Source: Hyperoodon ampullatus (Eukaryota; Chordata; Mammalia; Artiodactyla; Ziphiidae). Taken from it: DNA of 64,000 bases. Shown here in pieces: positions 1 to 14,700 of this stretch. A program made the translations under genes and the position numbers. Numbering within the stretch: the first letter of the stretch is position 1; each line of letters begins with the position of its first letter. The stretch spans positions 27,326,800-27,390,799 of the forward strand of contig OX457071.1 of the NCBI GenBank assembly GCA_949752795.1, read 5' to 3'. The notes beneath the pieces are model-generated. The model was not told the origin of the DNA. It did not search any database and saw only the letters and a program-made list of their open reading frames with translations.

Positions 1-1394
<1,394 letters not shown>

Positions 1395-1554
1395 CTACGC
1401 TGGGGCAGAGGCCGAGGCGGCTGTTCGCATCAGCACCGGGCCGCTGCCTCTCGCCGAGGCAGCCGCCGCCGCGTTGCTCTGCACATGCTCAGAGCCTCCC
1501 TCCAGTCCCTTGGGCGCCGCGGCGGCTCCGGGTTTTAGCCGCGGCCCCCGGGCG

Positions 1555-1760
1555 GGGCGGGGCGCGGGAGCCGGGTGGGCGGGGCTGGGGTATCGGACCA
1601 GCCGGGGGGCGAGGCGTTCCCGAGGGGCGGGGCCGAGAGCGCGGGCTGGGGTCCTGGGGCCACCGCCCCCGGCCGCGCTACCCAATCCCAGGTGCCTGAT
1701 TGGACCTGGCCTGAACTTTCCCGCCACCGGCACTTCCTCCCGCCGCGGGGGAGGGAGCAA
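1555..1760 (-). promoter_or_regulatory. Probable SLAIN1 core promoter with GC boxes, CCAAT, E2F-like and ETS-like sites
   Basis: Upstream of the ATG, GGGCGGGG-type Sp1 boxes occur near 1555-1567, 1577-1584 and 1625-1632. ATTGG at 1699-1703 gives a CCAAT on the gene's strand in a TCCAATCAGG context typical of NF-Y. A second CCAAT in the other orientation is at 1681-1685. TTTCCCGC (1717-1724) fits E2F, and CACTTCC (about 1731-1737) is GGAAGTG on the gene strand, an ETS-type site. No TATA box was seen. The start site is inferred to lie between about 1300 and 1600. Confidence 0.5.
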
Positions 1761-2224
1761 ACTGAGCTGACTTTGGAGCCCGGGGCGGGGTTCTAGAAAA
1801 AGCAGCCGCAGCAGGTGCCTGCCCTGCAGGAGGGCAGCGTTTGCCCGCCGGTTTGTTACCTTCCAAGAGCGCTTGGGCTTAACCGTATCGTCTACCAGCC
1901 ACTAGCTAGTTAAACCTATAGAAAACCAAAAGGCCGGGAAACGGTATCTTAAGAACCAAACCAAAGTAAAAACGTGGAACGGAAAGGCTTTGAGGTGATG
2001 CTATTAATCCCTTGATTGGTAATACAAAAACAAAATGGTGGGAGAGAAGAGGCCGAGGAGAAAGAAAATCTCCCTCTCACTAAGAGGAGGGAGAGTGGCC
2101 TCCCCCCACTAAAGAGCCAAGTGTTCAGTTTATTCTAAAACTGTCCGGTTTGAACTCTTGTATTACCACCAATGTTTGCCGCAATAAAAGAAAAGCATTT
2201 TTATACTATATACATTCATTAAAC

Positions 2225-2325
2225 AAAAGATCTTTGAGCACCTAACTCTGTGCCAGATACCATTCGAAGAGCTGGCCATGCATTCAAGTGAACAAAACAG
2301 GCAAAAATCATTATGGGAGAAACAT
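2225..2325 (+). repeat. L2-like fragment
   Basis: The text 'tttgagcacctaactctgtg' followed by 'ccagatacc' and then 'gaacaaaacaggcaaaaatc' matches the recurrent L2 3' region (gagcacctactgtgtgccagg and aacaaaacagac). It is diverged and the ends are uncertain. Confidence 0.55.
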
Positions 2326-5129
2326 GAGTAAAGTTGAATGGTGTTCCATCTGTTAAATAATTTACAAGCTATTAGGTCAGACTTGCTGGCGTGAGGTTGG
2401 GGAAGAAAAAGAGAAAACCTCAGAGCTCGACCCCAATACCCCCAATCTCACCTGCAAACTTGCCTTTTCTTACACCTTCTGGAAATTATTGGTAGATCTG
2501 CTTGTAAAAGCGGGGTGAGGGGTGGCTTAAGCAGAAGAATTAAGTCTTTTCATTCAATTGATATTGATGTAGCATTTTGGGGTGTTTAACACAGAGAAAA
2601 GTCTGAGATTTTATTATGAGAAACTTCCACACAACTGGTTCTCATCCTCAGATGATATACTATCTAGTGAAGGTCCCTGCTCTGGGACTTTACATACCAA
2701 TCTTTGTGTCAATGTACCACATCCCTCTGGAACTGGTTATTGTATCCATTGCTTTTAGATACAGCTCTGTGCCTTCCTGCTCAGAAACACTTGTGTCTTG
2801 TCAGTTGTCAATCTGTATCTCCAACTTCTGTGTGTAGGGTGGGTGATCTGCATTTAACTTGCTTGGTGAGATCTTCTGTAAATTAGATAAATATGTGTGA
2901 TAACTACCCTGAGCCTTCTTATCTGGTGTCCCAGCTTGCTAGACCACCACCTAACCACCTGTATCACCCATCACCTTTCCAAGTTTCAGTCTATCTTCTA
3001 GATATTCTGGTTATTACTAAAACCTGGAGAAGTGGAGTAATACTACTGAAAGTCCTAAGTAAAGAATCTATTGAAGGATTTTCCGCATGCTCAGTGGCAG
3101 ATGTGGGTAGCAGTATCCCTGCAACACAAAGAAAGGGAGACAACAGACACAATGAGAACAAAGAGCTGCTGGGTTCCACATTAGCAAAAGAAATCGGGAA
3201 TAGGCACAAAAGAGCGAAGACAACAAGAATTAAGATGTAAAGAAAAGCAGTCATTTTACTGCAAAATTTATAATAAACATCCTGCTTCTCCTCCATTTAC
3301 TCAGTGTGGTCTATAGAATACATCCAAGCAACCAGTAGTCAAGCCTTAGAACTGTGTTTTCTAAGTAACAATTAGTATTGTAAAACATCTTTGTTGTTTC
3401 AAAAGAGAGCATTCACTGAAATTTAGACCTAGCAAAGAGGTGAAACATTTTGTCCTAAATTTCTATTCTGTGCTCTTCTTCTGAAAAGACAAATTTGCCC
3501 TCTTCCTAACTGTTTTTTAACCTGTGAAAGGATTCATGTCTAGAGAAATTTTAAATCACCTCTTTCTTTTCTATGTCAGCACCTCTTTTTTCCCCTTCTG
3601 TGAATTACATATGTACACACAACAGAAACACTCAAAATGTACCCTGATTTTAAGTTGGTATCCCCAAGATGCCTGTCTCTTTAACACATAATTAAAGAGG
3701 TTGATGGTGTCAAGGTTTCAATTAAGCAGTCTTGATTTTTTATTTTGATGCAAATTTGTAAGCTTTGGGTTTTGAAAGAAACGGCATGCATATCTTCTCA
3801 ATTTTAAAATATTTTTGTTTTAAATGAAATACGTGAGGTGATTTCAGAGGTTTACAAAGAAGATATGGAAAATAAAAATGTATGTCTCATTAAAAAATTT
3901 ATGCTTTAAGGATACATTTGAAACACCATAAATCGATGAGAAATATCCATATATCACACATTCAAAATCAGATAAAGAAATTACATATTTCTCTGGTGCC
4001 CCTCATTCCTTACACTCCAGAACTATGGTCGCTGGGTCACTCTAGTGAATTTCAAGAGAGAAAATAATTGATTTGTATTTTTCACATATACCTCTAATAG
4101 TATCTATGGACGTCAGATTGATCCATCCACAAAATTGGAAAGACAGCATAGTTTCTTCCTGAGTTTGTAAATCTAATTCTCCAAGGAAATCTAGGAACAG
4201 TCTGTTATTATCCCAGTTTTACAGTTAAGCTAACAAGGTTAGGTTACTTGCCCAGGTTCAGTCTTGAAAATGACAATAATTCTTAGCACAGTTTCTAGTG
4301 GCCCAACCACTCTTCTCTTTATCCCTTTGTCTTAGAGTGAAATTCCTCTTAAGACTAAGCCCCATATGTTTTAAATGCAGATTTTTCCATCGCTGCAACA
4401 GACATACCCTAATACGACCACTACCTTCATTCAAGTTGATAGATCCACTTACCACAAAAAGAAAAAATCACTAGTGTGTTAAACTAGGATCAAAGATCCC
4501 CAGCTTTGTTTCCAAATTCATTCAGAGAAACCACAGCATTTGTTTTTGTTTGTTTTGTTTTGTTTTTGTTTTGTTTGGGGTTTGGTTTTTTTTTTGGCCT
4601 CTTAGTTGAGATTCCTGTTTATCCATACAAAATACTTGCCTTGAATATTGTGGCTCCCCGCTACCTTTGTCCAGTGCCTAGCAAGTGTCTAGCACATAGC
4701 AAAAACACATTGAAATTTTTTTTAAGAATACATGGATAAATAAATCCCAAGTTCTAGCTGAAATTTAGACAAGAACCTAATCAGTTACTTCTATAAGCCT
4801 CATTTGTCATATGGTAACAACATGGGAGGATTAGAAAGCTTTTTGCAGACTCCATAATAATTCACATCTGACCCAATTAAAAGCTATAAGAATACTTGCT
4901 GCATTAATGTGTGGATTTTAGTGTAAGGGAATAATGCAAAGAGAAAACAAAAATATATGAAGCCAGAATTTATGTAAATAATTCCCTGTGTGGGTTGCTC
5001 CATTCAAACCCCACCCAGCTCTACTCAAATTCATGCCAACAACCCATGTAATTATGCCCTGTAAAGGCACATATAGGAGTAGTTATAATAATAATAATAA
5101 TTCTGCTGACTTGACAAGGTATCCTTGTC

Positions 5130-5320
5130 AGAACCCTTTTTAATAAGCACTTATTACATGTCTATTATGCTCGTCACAATGCTAGATGACTTTTTAAAAG
5201 TGAGTAAGACAATGTCTCCACCACCAAGACCTTATCTAGTTGGAGAAAAAAGCATATAAGCAGTTGATTATCATTCGAGACATTGTGCTAAGTGTCATGA
5301 CGAAAATACAAGTCAACAGC
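5130..5320 (+). repeat. L2-like fragment
   Basis: Contains a diverged 'taagcacttattacatgtct' motif, then 'gtgagtaagacaatgtctcc' and 'cattgtgctaagtgtcatga', in the order seen in L2 3' ends. Divergence is high; boundaries are approximate. Confidence 0.5.
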
Positions 5321-5396
5321 TTAGGGAGTGCCCAAGAAGGAACAATCAATTCTGGCTAAAAATTTTCAGAGGACTTCATGTACAAAGTGTACATTA

Positions 5397-5772
5397 GGGG
5401 CTTCCCTGGTAGTGCAGTGGTTAAGAATCCACCTGCCAATGCAGGGGACACGGGTTCGAGCCCTGGTCTGGGAAGATCCCACATGGCACAGAGCAACTAA
5501 GCCTGTGCACCACAACAACTGAGCCTGTGCTCTAGAGCCCATGAGCCACAACTGCTGAGCCTGCATGCCATAACTACTGAAGCCCATGTGCCTAGAGCCC
5601 GTGCTCCTCAACAAGAGAAGCCACCGCAATGAGAAGCCGCACAGCGCAACGAAGAGTAGCCCCCGCTCGCTGCAACTAGAGAAAGCCCGTGCACAGCAAT
5701 GAAGACCCAATGCAGCCAAAAATAAATAAATTAATTAATTTTAAAAAATGGTTCAAATAGTAAATTTTAAAA
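5397..5772 (+). mobile_element. CHR-type tRNA-derived SINE (long form) with target-site duplication
   Basis: Begins GGGGCTTCCCTGGTAGTGCA, with a Pol III A-box-like segment and the B box GGTTCGAGCCC, and continues through the longer CHR body to an AAATAAATAAATTAATT tail. A 13-bp target-site duplication, AAAGTGTACATTA, flanks it at 5384-5396 and 5773-5785. The longer body separates it from the ~210-bp copies elsewhere in this window and suggests an older subfamily. Confidence 0.9.
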
Positions 5773-6034
5773 AAAGTGTACATTATTTCATTTGGTTTTC
5801 CTTATCAAGCTGTGAGGCATTGGGGCGAGTATTGTGATATTCATTTATCAGACAGAATATAGGATGTCTCAAAGCAACAATAGAACTAGGATACCGCACC
5901 CAGCTCTAATTCCTAGTCAATACTGTTTACTCCTGTGGTCAATTTGTTTTGTTTTATGAATCGGTCACACATGTACCACGCTCATTAAAATGAAACTTTA
6001 AAAATTTACCTTAATAATAGCTATTGGTGCTTAT

Positions 6035-6235
6035 TAAATGCCAGCAACTGTTCTATGCCCTTTACTTGTATTAACTCATTTAATCATCAAACAGCCCTTT
6101 GAGTAGTTTCTATAATTACTCCTGTTTTATAAATGAGGAAACTGAGGCACGGGAAGTCACACAATCTGCCCAAAGTTACCTAGCCAGGAAGTGGCAGAAC
6201 CAGGAATTGAAAGCTAGGCAGCCCCAGCTCATTCA
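6035..6235 (+). repeat. MIR SINE
   Basis: Carries the MIR core 'gaggaaactgaggcacggga' followed by 'agtcacacaatctgcccaaa' and 'ggcagaaccaggaattgaa'. Ancient tRNA-derived element, moderately diverged. Confidence 0.85.
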
Positions 6236-8579
6236 TTGCAGTATCTCTTTTCTGATCTTGGGCAGCACCTAGCAAAATATCCTGCTCTGGTCTTAACGGT
6301 TTATCAATAGAAACTATTGACTTATGCAAAATCAATAGCCAAGAATGTCTTGAACAAAGTCTGATTCATTAACAAGCAAATATTACTGGAAGTTAAAAAG
6401 TCACCAAGCATAGATCAGAAAACAGTAGGTTTCCAAGATCAACAAAGTTGCTGGTGCTGGTACAACATTTCTGACAGTACAAAGGCTATTCATTCAATGC
6501 TTATTTCTGCACAGATGACAAAACAGCATAAACTATCACTGCTTTGTTTTGTATTTCTAGCCATTTGGATTCTTCAAATGTCAATATCACTCTTAAGAAT
6601 ACCCAGAAGGAACCAAGTCACAGCCTATGTTGGACCTAAACAGATCCCATGATGATCTTGGATGTATTTAAAATTTCAAAAGTATAAAAATAATTCTTTT
6701 TGAAGTTCAGAAACTTATTTCAAAATCTGAAACTTTTTAAACTAAAACAAATAGACATTTTTGAACAAGTTGCTCTTTTTGAAAGAAAGTATGTAAGATT
6801 ACTTAAACATTGAAAAAAATAACATACTTAAACCTTGAAAAATAAGCATCTTTATAATTTTCCCCCAATTTTTTAACTTTATAAGAGAAAAATGAATCTG
6901 GTATGACTTGAGTCTTGCTGGCAAAAATTGGTACTTTATATTACCATCACACTGGATGTCTACTCTAGAGCTTTTGAAAGACTTTGGATTTTGAACAATC
7001 TATTTTCTTGTTTTCCTCAAATATTTCTCTCATCATATAAGTCAGTGTGGTAGAGTTTTCTTTCTTTAATTCAAAAGAGCTCTTTTTTCTTTGATAATTT
7101 CCAGAGCTCTTACAAAAAACTTCCTTGCAAAAAATTGCGATCACACTGAAGTGTTACAAACCAAAGTCAGAAATCATTTGAAAGTGACACAGCAGGGTTA
7201 GAAGTCCTCCCATCACAGTGGGTCATTTTAGTTCTCCTTCGACTTACTCGCATAGCTGCAAGGACATGATGGGAATCTAAGTAAAAGGCAGTGGAAGGTA
7301 GCTCACAGAAAATAGTTCAACATTCTCTCGGGCAAATCATCACATTCTAGAAATTATAAGCCAGCCTCAAAGAAGTCACAGCAAGTTTACTCACAACAAA
7401 CCTCCAGTGAGTGCCTAACCATGGTCTGTGCACATAATGAGCTTTCAGAAAATAGTAATGATTATATCATAACGGGGTTATCTGTGTTTCAACTATAATA
7501 TTTTGCTCATCCTAGATCCTGCACAGAGATAATGATTATAATCATGTCACTGAAGGATTGTGTCATCAAGATTACAGATATGTCCTTACTTCTTATCTTC
7601 AGGAATATTTTTTGTTTGTTTAGTTTCAGAAAGGAAGTGTGGATTAACAGAAAATACTTTATTAAAGGCATGGTTGCCTTCATCAAAACAAAATGTAAAA
7701 AATCTCAGAGGTGAATTTACTCTGAGAACTGAAGAATAGCAAATGGGTAGGTTGGGGGAAATTAACTACTGGACAGTTTTCCAGCTTTATAACCAGTTTA
7801 AAGCCTCTGTTTTCAGACTCCAGGCTTTATTTGACAGTACTTGTAAGCACTTTTCTTTTTAGTATATGTGCTGCCGAAACGAGCACTGTAAGCACTTTTC
7901 ATTAGTCCATGGAAAACACTTGTCTGAAAGCTCCCACATGCTACTAAAAACCTGGGAACAGAGAAAACAACAAACAATAAAACATAATTTTAAAAGATCA
8001 GGTTCAGTAGGTGATGAGACCAACAGATTACAAATGCAGCTTCAAAGAAGAAAGATCTAAACTAATTCAGCTTGTAGAAGACAGAAATCCAGAGAATAAC
8101 TGTGGAAACCTAACTTGAGATGGTGGCAATCTGTCCCTAGGATGCTGTTGCATTGCACATGTGGACACACAGGAAGAGAGCCAGGGCGGGAGTCAGAAGA
8201 CTGTCATCCTTACTCAGGTACCTGGGCTAAGGTAGGCTCCGTCTCCATGCTTCTATCATTGCCAAGGTAAGAACAAATGACCTGGACAACTGCATACTAG
8301 CTCATAAAGCTCCTGCGTGAAAGTGGCAAAAATTCCTTCTACTCACATTTCATTGACCAAAGCAAGTCACATGGTTACACATAACTTCAAAGCAGTAGGA
8401 GTATGCAGTGGAGAACTGGAAGTACAGCACTGCCTACTACAATATACTTTATGTAAATGTTTCCTCTACTAAATAAACTGAAGGCTAAGATTTACCTTAA
8501 ATATCTTGGCTGATTCCCTTAAATTTTGGAATCTCCTGCTTTTGTGGTTGTTTGGCTAGAAATTGATTGAGATTATGTC

Positions 8580-8791
8580 TTTTTTTTTTTTTTTTTTTTG
8601 CCGTACGCGGGCCTCTCACTGTTGTGGCCTCTCCCGTTGCGGAGCACAGGCTCCGGACGCGCTGGCTCAGCGGCCATGGCTCAGGGGCCCAGCCGCTCCG
8701 CGGCATGTGGGATCTTCCAGGACCGGGGCACGAACCCGTGTCCCCTGCATGGGCAGGCGGACTCTCAACCACTAAGCAACCAGGGAAGCCC
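8580..8791 (-). mobile_element. CHR SINE, short form, antisense
   Basis: Reads as a T run (8580-8599), then GCCGTACGCGGGCCTCTCAC, the inverted B box in GGGGCACGAACCC, and ends CCAGGGAAGCCC. CpG sites are well preserved, so the insertion is relatively young. It lies between SLAIN1 and SCEL. Confidence 0.92.
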
Positions 8792-8799
8792 AGCTTAGG

Positions 8800-10672
8800 T
8801 AGTATTTTTAATCTTCTGATCTTACTATGTTGTTTTGTTTTAGAAGTGATTTAAATGAGGTACGTATAGTTGGATTTTGTTTTATCATCCAATCTGATGG
8901 TCTTTATTATTTATTGAGAATTCATTTATTATGATTATTGATATTTCTAGATTTATTTAGACTTTGGACTGAACTATTATAATATTTTGTGTTTTCTGTT
9001 CACCATACTTTTCTCCTGTTTTGTTTTCTGTTCTACTTTTCCTCAGATTTATACATTTCTACAATTTCATTTTTTTCCTTCTGCTGGTCTAGAGATTATG
9101 GATTTTACTTCTATTATTTTGCAGTTACCCTTCAGTTTTTAAAATTAATGTTCAACTATAAATTTTTCTAACAAAATTTCAATTTATTTCCTTGTGTGAA
9201 TAGGACAAAGACCTTAGAATCTATCTGGCACTGCTTCCTTAGAATCCTTGTTACTGGAGCCTAGAGTTTTACTTTCATCTTTTTTCCTAGCACATACTCA
9301 TGCACATACAAACGTCATTTTAACAGTGGATAGCTGAATTACTCACTTCTCAAAAAAAATGTTTATCCCCTCATTTTTTTTCTTTTATCTTTCCCTTACC
9401 TCTGAATCTGTTTCCTTCTTCTTAAATATGGAATTTTGCCTGTTTTGCTTTATTTTTCAATAAGAGTCCGTGGGAAAATGTATTCCTTCATCCTTGAATG
9501 AGCTTTAACTTGATATAAAATTCTGGATAGATAGATTTTCTCTAAGAGCTTTGAAGATAAAATTTTATTTCTTCTGGTACCTACTGGTAATAAGTCTAAT
9601 TGTAGGCCATCTGGTCTTTTCTCTATGAGTAGATTTTAAGAATATCTTTGTGTTTTGCTCTTTTTTTTTTAATGTGTCTAGTTGTGCATTTACCTTTAAT
9701 TATCTGGAGTATATTTTCAATCTGACAGCCTACGTCATCAACTCTAAAAATTCTCAGGTTTTATCTTTCCGCTTGTTGCTTTTGCCTTTTCTCCTCTTCT
9801 CTTCTGGGATTCCGTGTGTGTGTGTGTGTGTGTTCATTCATTTATTCACTCGTTCATTGATTTTTAATTATCTCCTTATCAATCTATCTCTTAACTGTTC
9901 TTACAAAAATTTTTTTCTCTTTGCCTTTCTGCTATATTCTGGGTGAATGCCTTAGTATTACCTCCCATTTCATTCATGTTACTTTGATCATTCCAGTTTA
10001 GAGTTCATCCAGTTTACTAAGTTTTAAAAAGCATCTTTTTACATAATTTCTCACTTCTTTGGAATGATGCTATTCCTTTTTGCATCTCTTTGATAACTCT
10101 AGATATACTTATCTTAAAGTTTTTTTGAAGGTGGCACATTTATTTTTGTTTTGTCTAGAATGATATCATTTCCCAATATTTGATTTTACTTGGTGTCTTT
10201 ATTTTGTTAATTTTCTTTTTTGGTTTTGAGGTCCACCTTGAGTTGGTGCTACTTTTCTTTTTCTCTCTCTTCCTCCTTTCTATTAAGAGGTTTTGTGATT
10301 GCCTCAGCTCAGCCCCTAGGACCTGTGGTTCAAAACCTGGTCTTCTCTTGATGCTTAGGGTTCTTATTTGACCATGATATTGGGAAGAGTTTAAGGTCAG
10401 ATGATATACTGGCTAGACTTGGTCACAAAGGTTGAATCTGTCCTGGTGTCTGCCTTGGCACTCAGACTGTTACAAGCTATAGCTCTGGGCAGCAAACAGC
10501 AGCACATTTTATTTTATTCTTCCCAGGATGGAAAGAGGGAGGAAAGTGTCTTGACACTGCACCCTACTTCTCTGTGGTCCTGGGGAGTTGTATCCCCGCT
10601 GTCTCTGCACACTTGCTGGTGAGAATGGCAGTCCTGTGACTTCAGACCCACATTTCCCTTCAGTTCCTGGTT
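8800..10672 (-). mobile_element. Old antisense L1/HAL1-like tract
   Basis: T-rich sequence with phrases typical of inverted L1 5'/ORF1 regions, such as 'attctggatagatagatttt' and 'cttctggtacctactggtaa'. No intact frame remains. A (GT)n run sits at about 9815-9833. The subfamily is not resolved and parts may be unique DNA. Confidence 0.45.
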
Positions 10673-11156
10673 TATACATTTTTTTAAAAGATTTATTTAT
10701 TTATTTGGTTGCACCGGATCTTAGTTGCGGCAGGCAGGCTCTTTAGTTGCAGCACGCATGTGGGATCTAGTTCCCCGACGAGGGATCGAACTGGGCCCCC
10801 TGCATTGGGAGCACTGAGTCTTAACCACTACACCACCAGGGAAGTCCCAAGACTTATTCTTTTATTTTAATTTATTTACTTTTGGCTGCGCTGGGTCTGT
10901 TGCTGCGCGCGGGCTTTCTCTAGTTGCGGTGAGCCGGGCTACTCTTCATTACTGTGGCTTCTCTCGTTGCGGAGCACGGGCTCTAGGCGCGCAGGCTTCA
11001 GTAGTTGCGGCGTGCAGGCTCGGTAGTTGTGGTGCACGGGCTTAGTTGCTCCGCAGCATGTGGGATCTTCCTGGACCAGGGCTCAAACCCGTGTCCCCTG
11101 CATTGGCAGGTGGATTTTTAACGAGTGTGCCACCAGGGAAGCCCTATACATTTTTT
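10673..11156 (-). mobile_element. Two CHR-family SINEs, nested, sharing an outer target-site duplication
   Basis: One SINE ends CACCAGGGAAGTCCC at 10848; a second body runs 10860-11144 and ends CACCAGGGAAGCCC. TATACATTTTTT occurs at 10673-10684 and again at 11145-11156. The outer duplication therefore brackets both bodies, which implies that the 162-bp copy landed in the A-tail of the longer one. AAGATTTATT/AAGACTTATT flanking the inner body may be its own duplication with one mismatch. Confidence 0.8.
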
Positions 11157-11282
11157 ATAATATTTTTTCTCCCACTGTTGTTTGCTTGGATGTGGACTTT
11201 GTCGGTGGCTCGAAGTGTGAACTTTGAATGTCATTTTGATAAGAGGGCTACACTCTTTTATTATCTGCTTTAAAAAAAATCC

Positions 11283-11740
11283 CCCAACTCAACAGCGCAT
11301 CCTAACCCCACTCTGGCTGCGTGGGGTAGACGTGTGGCCGCGGACTTCCTCTCTTTGCGCGTTCCCGCTCCCATCAGCCGCGGGCGCGGTGCACGGCACC
11401 CCATTCAACCAGCGCAGCCCATCCCTGAGCAAAAAATGAGCAGAAGCTGCAGTGATTTTAAACTTCTCTCTCTTATGCAAGGACTGAAAGGTAAATTACC
11501 TAAACCATTTTCTCGTAAAAATAAAGATGAAAAATGTTCATATTCATTCAGGTATAGTGATAGGCTTTCTTGTTTCAACTGGGCAGTGGTTGCGGCTCAT
11601 CTCTCTGCTACTGCCTCCTAGAAGTCTTTAGTCTCCTAACTCTATTTTCCACATCCTGGTCATCAGCCAGGGAAAGCTGATAAAATGAGGCATTGTCTTA
11701 CTAAAAAAACAAAAACAAAAACAAAAACAAAACAGACAGA
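11283..11740 (+). other. Isolated GC-rich segment with short open frame and A-rich end (retrocopy or cryptic exon?)
   Basis: A local CpG-rich patch (about 11310-11420) lies in otherwise AT-rich intergenic DNA. A frame from 11334 runs 95 codons to 11621; an internal ATG gives MSRSCSDFKLLSLMQGLKGK. About 80 nt after the stop the sequence becomes (CAAAAA)n at 11704-11740, resembling a decayed poly(A) tail. I do not recognise the peptide. It could be a processed pseudogene, the first exon of a non-coding RNA, or chance. No target-site duplication was confirmed. Confidence 0.3.
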
Positions 11741-14700
11741 AAAACCCACCACCAACAACAAAAACAAACCATTGTTTACTATGGGTTGTAATAGATTTTG
11801 AAAACTAGGATAAATGATACTTTTAAAGTAAACATCTCAGAATCATACTTGTGATGTTTTTCACCCCCTTTTTGGGAAAGAGTGGAATGGAGATGATGAG
11901 GGAGGTTTCATTTAGATTTGTTTTAAATTTTAAAAAGCTGTTCTTTTAAATTTACCATCTGTTACTTCAGTGCTTGCAAGTGGCTATGGTAAGTGTTCGG
12001 GGCTACCAGACTGAACCATGGTATAATCCGGTATGGCTTGACCCCTACTGGGCCTTTCTCGTGGAGGGAGACCAACTTATTGTGAGTCTTGTCACATTAC
12101 AAGAGAGTTTCTTTGCAAATGTGTTAGCCTTCTGGTTAATGCACAGCAAAGATAAGAATTAGTTATAGACTTTCTTGTGAGTCATTTGAACTACAAGGTG
12201 CTAATTCTGTGAAGAAAATTCTGTCATTCTCCTGAGAGAAACTTCTATACATACACCAGTACATCAACATTTTTACACAGATCTTAAATAACACCAAGTA
12301 AATATGCTTAAGGCATGCAGTTAGTCTTTGCTAAGAAAGAATGATTCATACTGTCAGTTTTCAGTTGCCATCCCTTTCCTAGAGATACTTTTATTTGAGT
12401 TGAAGAAATTACTAGAAATATATTGCTTATAGCAGTGTTGATATAGCTATCTGGAGACTGTGATGTGTGTGCTATGACATGGTATATGGGAGAAAGGAGA
12501 TATTCACTAAGATGAATGAGTTTAACCTTATAACCCTGAATTCAATTAGAATATCAGTGAAGACTTATTTATATTTTTTAGTGAAAAAAATATTTTTCTT
12601 GAGCACTATGCACTGAAATTGCCTAGAGATACTGACCGACCCAATAGCAATGAGTTAACCGAGTTCCTAGAATTTGGTCTTTAAATACCATTTTCCAGAA
12701 AAAGAGATCTGGGTCCTTGAAAAAGGAGGCTGATGGTAGGTCTAAGGTAGGAAATGTACTAGATAAGTTTGAAACTTTTTATCCAAGGCTAGTAGGATTG
12801 TGTGAAAAAGACTCAGGAGCCAACTTGAATAAGCTCCCACTGTCTGAAGGTTAGATGACCTAAGTGTCAATAAGGACAATAATTCCCATGGATTGAAACA
12901 CATCAAATATGTTTAAATCCATGAGTTCAAAATGATATTTAAATACATAGATCATCTTTGGAGAATACTAGGGCTTTGAGTTATTATTTTGGAAACTGGT
13001 AAATAAAGGATAAAATCTTTATCCTGCCTTTTCTCTAAATATTCAGAGTAACCAAATTAGGGATGAGAGAAAGTGTTTCTTATACATGTATTCAGGTTAA
13101 TAAATGAAAAAGGGAAAGTAGAAGGAAAACATCACATTTTGAAATCCCCAAATAATTGTTAATACCACCGAATGAAAGACTGTATGTGCTTCTGATGAAA
13201 GTATCCAATATCACTTATTAAGTAGTCTTCATATATACACACATACACATACCATCACCACCACCACCACCAAACCTGAATTTAACCACATGTGAAGACA
13301 GAGAAATACGAGGGCCAAAAACATGTCTAAAACAAGACAAAACAAAAATATGAACTGTAGGAAACTTTATGAGACAAGTGACTCAGCTTCTCTTTCTCCC
13401 CATCCTCTTCCTCCTCCTTCTTCGACAACAACAAAACTGCAAGAGGAAAAAAGAGATGGAGAAAAAATCCTATAGATTAAGAGCCAAGAGCATATTAATC
13501 CAATGCAAGGGACAGAGCTTCTGTAATCGTGATTCAAACAAACTTAGAGAACATTTATAGTATAATTTGGGAAATGGGAGCACTGACTGGATATTTGAGT
13601 AGATTCAAGAATTGCAGCTGATTAGGGAGATACATTGATAATATTGCGTCATGTTTTAAAAATGTAAACATAGTAAATTGCTGTATTGAACCAGTCTGCT
13701 GAGGCAGGAGGTAAGCGGGAGTCGGGTGGGGATGGAGGGGTGGAGGGGTCGTGGAGGTGGGAAAGGAAAGTCTGTTGCCTCCTTTTGCCAAAAGAATAAA
13801 CTGTAACTTGTATTTCAAATTTGGTTTTAACTCACCCTGAAGCATGTGTATGAGCCGTTTAACAAATGAGTCGATGATACTCTTAAGGTACATAGATAGT
13901 GGAAAAAGTTTCTCTCTAGCTCATTTTTCTCTACTATTTAGAAAGAAAGTGTATAGAAACTTCATAACAGATTCAAGCATCTCCATATATATTAGAGTTG
14001 ACAGAATAGAAGTCTCACTACCTAATGAAAGAGTTAAAATATATATATGCTTGCATTTTAGTATTTTGTGTTTGTTAAAATTTGGTAGAATCCTAAGAGT
14101 TTTTCCCTTTTCCTCCCTAAATTAATTATCCAATATTGAGCTAGAAGACAACCATAAGAGTAAAAAATAATAAAGAAAGAAAAAGGAAATGTTGAAGCTG
14201 AATATTTTGATACTTACATAAACAATTTTTCCCCTATGGTACATATTTCCTTTGCCATAACAAAGTATCATGGAGTGATGCACTTCAGCAGTAATTCCTA
14301 TAGTATTTCTTGAATGACTTTGCCTCCACTTAAAATTGTTGAAAGTTTTCCTAGGTTGTGAGATCTCTGAGAAGGTAACATATTTGATCCAGAAATACAT
14401 ATATGTGAAATGCCTGAAACACAGTTGATGCCTGGAAGTTATAATTATTGTGTCAGAAAAAAATAATATTAGCATACGAGTTGATTTTCCCCATTTCCCT
14501 GCCTTGTCAAAGAAAATCTGCATTGGTGAGCCCAGTTTTCTACCTCTTCCCACATCCTAAAAAAGGATGGATAATTTTGTGCTGAATTTAAGCCTAAATT
14601 AATCTACTAAACAATGTGATAAGAAAGAGGAGAGAGAAAAGGAGGAGGGCAATATTAGGTAGGCTGGGAGTTTAAGAGGGTTTTTTTTTGGGGGGGGGAG

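Larger units (their letters stand above)
1801..8579. other. Intergenic DNA upstream of SLAIN1, no gene seen
   Basis: Mostly unique, AT-rich sequence between SLAIN1 and SCEL. The only items recognised are an L2-like fragment (2225-2325), an L2-like piece (5130-5320), a CHR SINE (5397-5772), a MIR (6035-6235) and a TTTTG-type simple run near 4540-4590. The short open frames here have no family resemblance and no splice or codon signal. Confidence 0.7.

Noticed and set aside
14122..14553. 143-codon minus-strand frame
   Set aside because: AT-rich, Phe/Ser/Ile-rich translation with no motif, no splice context and no promoter; probably chance.
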